NCBI GenBank assembly: GCA_003232445.1
Contig: QIJM01000613.1
Span: forward strand, 1 to 17,780
Direction of reading: 5' to 3'
Length of the DNA: 17,780 bases
From: Paraglaciecola arctica
GTDB taxonomy: Bacteria; Pseudomonadota; Gammaproteobacteria; Enterobacterales; Alteromonadaceae
Shown: positions 16,114 to 17,780 of the stretch, piece by piece
Layout: every line of letters begins with the position of its first letter
Numbering within the stretch: position 1 is the first letter of the stretch
The notes under the pieces: generated by a model
Seen by the model: the letters and a program-made list of their open reading frames with translations, nothing else
Told to the model about the DNA's origin: nothing
Database searches by the model: none
Program-made: the position numbers and the translations under genes

Positions 16114-16437
16114 CTAATTCCTGAGCAAAGTTAAAATATCTTGCTCACTCAACTGATGTTTTTCTGCCAGCCGCTGAAGAGTAACTTGTTGATCTATCTG
16201 TTCAACGTTACTCGCTGCAGTATTTCTCAACGCTTTAAAATCGGTTAAACAGATACAAATAACATCACCTTTCTCTACTTCCAATAACGCGACAGGTAAT
16301 GCAGCCTTTTTATAAATAAGATGTGGGCAAGCATTTTGTCTTTCTGAAGCCTGCAAACATTTAGACGGCAATGCATAAGTGACTGTTGTCAGTCCAACAA
16401 ACAGTAAACAACAAAAAAGAACGATCCTGTTTTTCAT
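16114..16437 (-). CDS. Small secreted protein of unknown function
   Basis: I do not recognise this protein. From the ATG at 16437 it is 107 residues, with a convincing signal peptide (KNRIVLFCCLLFVGLTTVTYA, probably cut before LPSK) and four Cys in the mature part (SKC, NAC, VICIC). This fits a disulfide-bonded periplasmic protein. The C-terminal TLQRLAEKHQLSEQDILTLL is reminiscent of the second half of a LysM repeat, but too short to claim. The frame is open upstream to 16491, but that part overlaps the glgA 3' end, so 16437 (or the adjacent ATG at 16440) is preferred. It starts 8 bases after the glgA stop and is probably translated from the same transcript. Confidence 0.7.
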   Translation of the reverse strand: MKNRIVLFCCLLFVGLTTVTYALPSKCLQASERQNACPHLIYKKAALPVALLEVEKGDVICICLTDFKALRNTAASNVEQIDQQVTLQRLAEKHQLSEQDILTLLRN

Positions 16438-16445
16438 CATCTTTT

Positions 16446-17780
16446 CTAACTCAGATATAATGTTTGATATGCTAGTGCAGCAGCTTCCCACGTAAAACGG
16501 CTTTGCATCGCTCGCTGTTGAATTAGCTCAAGTACCTTAGGTGCCTCATGATAAAACAGCAAGGCTCGTTGTATACATGATAACAATGCGCTGCTATCAG
16601 GTTGTTCAAATACAAACCCAGTAGCCCTGTCTGGTTTGTCTGCTAAATCTATCACTGTATCTTTAAGCCCGCCTACAGCTCTGACAATAGGCAAAGTGCC
16701 GTACGCCAAACTGTACATTTGATTCAAGCCACAAGGTTCAAACAAAGAGGGCATTAAAAAGAAGTCACTACCGGCTTCAATCATGTGTGCTTTGCGTACA
16801 CTAAAGTCTTCAACAAACGCCAGTTTTTTAGGGTGTTTGTTTGCCACTTCTCGCAGAAACAGGCTTATTTCAGGGTCGCCCGTACCAATAATGGCCACTT
16901 GCACGTCATGTTGCATCAGTTTTTCTAACATAGGCAAAATAAAGCCAAAGCCTTTTTGCTCCGTTAAACGGCACACCATACCAATAATAGGTACGCGCAT
17001 TTTCTTTGCTAACCTCAGCTCTTTTTGTAACGCAGTTTTGCAGGCTTTTTTGCCGGATAAATCAGCATGATGATAATTTTTTGCAATATGTGGATCATTA
17101 ACAGGATCCCACTGACTATAGTCGCAACCATTTAAGATACCCGACACGTCAGCGCGCCGGTTTTGAAATTCATTAAATAAGTGATGAGAGCCTAGAGGTG
17201 TCAGCAGTTCTTGTGCATAGTTAGGGCTAACTGCATTAATTTTATCGGCGTAACGAATACCCATACGTACAAAATTTAACGCATCGCCATCTAGCTGGCT
17301 GTGCAATTTATAATGCGGTTGTAAATAAGCAATATCACAAAATCGATGTGTGCCTTGGTAAGCCCCATTGTGTAGGGTGAAAATTGTTTTTGCCTGAGCA
17401 AAAAAACCAGAGTCGTCAATGCTAACAAAATAAGGTGAGAGTGCTGTGTGCCAGTCATTACAGTGCACAATATCAGGCTGAAAACCAACTGCCTTTGAGG
17501 CTTGTAATGCCGCACTGGCAAAAAATGCAAAACGTTCTGCATTATCTGGATAAGCATGATAATCGTCAGAATACAGACCTTTACGGTCAAAATACTCTGG
17601 GTAGTCCACTGCCAATACTTGCAAGCCCTCTAAGGTTAAACTTTTAACAGCAAACTCATAGGATTTATGCCCTGCATTTAAGGTTTGTTTAGCACAACAA
17701 TCAGCGGCATCAAATTTATCTGCTAACTGTTTGTAGTAGGGCATCACTATTGTCACGTCGTGACCCAGCTTTGCCAATGC
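16446..17780 (-). CDS. glgA: Glycogen synthase (ADP-glucose type), N-terminus beyond window
   Basis: GlgA adds glucose from ADP-glucose to growing alpha-1,4-glucan chains. The window holds about 445 codons; the frame is open to the edge and reads ALAKLGHDVTIVMPYYKQ, which is ~30 residues into the usual ~475-residue protein, so the start (with the KTGGL motif) lies outside. Visible GT5 features are VHCNDWHTAL, the GILNGCDYSQWDP motif, the CRLTEQKG nucleotide-sugar loop and the SLFEPCGLNQMYSLAYGTLP segment with the catalytic Glu of EPCGLNQ. It ends ALAYQTLYLS at 16446. No lesions are seen. Confidence 0.95.
   Translation of the reverse strand, partial: ALAKLGHDVTIVMPYYKQLADKFDAADCCAKQTLNAGHKSYEFAVKSLTLEGLQVLAVDYPEYFDRKGLYSDDYHAYPDNAERFAFFASAALQASKAVGFQPDIVHCNDWHTALSPYFVSIDDSGFFAQAKTIFTLHNGAYQGTHRFCDIAYLQPHYKLHSQLDGDALNFVRMGIRYADKINAVSPNYAQELLTPLGSHHLFNEFQNRRADVSGILNGCDYSQWDPVNDPHIAKNYHHADLSGKKACKTALQKELRLAKKMRVPIIGMVCRLTEQKGFGFILPMLEKLMQHDVQVAIIGTGDPEISLFLREVANKHPKKLAFVEDFSVRKAHMIEAGSDFFLMPSLFEPCGLNQMYSLAYGTLPIVRAVGGLKDTVIDLADKPDRATGFVFEQPDSSALLSCIQRALLFYHEAPKVLELIQQRAMQSRFTWEAAALAYQTLYLS

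Noticed and set aside
1..17780. CRISPR array, rRNA genes or riboswitch
   Set aside because: Reading through the window I found no regularly spaced repeats, no rRNA sequence and no leader with a recognisable riboswitch core.

Overview
The window looks like chromosomal DNA of a marine gammaproteobacterium, most likely Alteromonadales (Alteromonas/Paraglaciecola-like). The basis is close resemblance of PrmA, AccB/AccC, ArcA, DsbD, FxsA and GlgA to gammaproteobacterial versions, low GC, and a large Reg_prop/GGDEF/EAL sensor typical of that order. This is recognition by eye; no database search was run.

Layout. 1-430 is a scrambled edge: a decayed tRNA-Thr(UGU) 3' half with a strong terminator, a 48-codon ORF with an antitoxin-like N-terminus that runs into an out-of-frame IS630 transposase scrap, and a 35-bp repeat. 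430-3705 (minus) is the block aroQ-accB-accC-prmA; prmA is broken by a small out-of-frame deletion. 4217-8739 (plus) is a ~1500-residue sensor with periplasmic propeller, Y_Y_Y, TM, PAS, GGDEF and EAL domains, whose last ~25 codons are frameshifted. 8824-10638 (minus) is dsbD, divergent from fxsA (10923-11435, probably TTG start). arcA (11602-12309, minus) follows. 12450-14345 is an accessory segment: a decayed IS3-family transposase, a two-gene operon (CDP-alcohol phosphatidyltransferase plus TagD-like cytidylyltransferase), the second copy of the 35-bp repeat, a structured non-coding stretch, and a short ORF resembling the start of a tyrosine recombinase. 14371-16002 (minus) is a membrane histidine kinase, 16114-16437 a small secreted protein, and 16446 to the window end is glgA without its N-terminus.

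Most genes are housekeeping: fatty-acid precursor supply (AccB/AccC), aromatic biosynthesis (AroQ), periplasmic disulfide reduction (DsbD), redox-responsive transcription (ArcA) and glycogen synthesis (GlgA). The part most worth attention is the cytidylyltransferase/CDP-alcohol phosphotransferase pair at 12874-13999, which lies between transposase debris and could make an unusual phospholipid headgroup or soluble phosphodiester. A short dispersed motif (TAATACCAATCCATCCTAAC-like) occurs four times. Two copies begin exactly at a stop codon and one truncates the IS3 transposase, which suggests an active or recently active dispersed repeat family.
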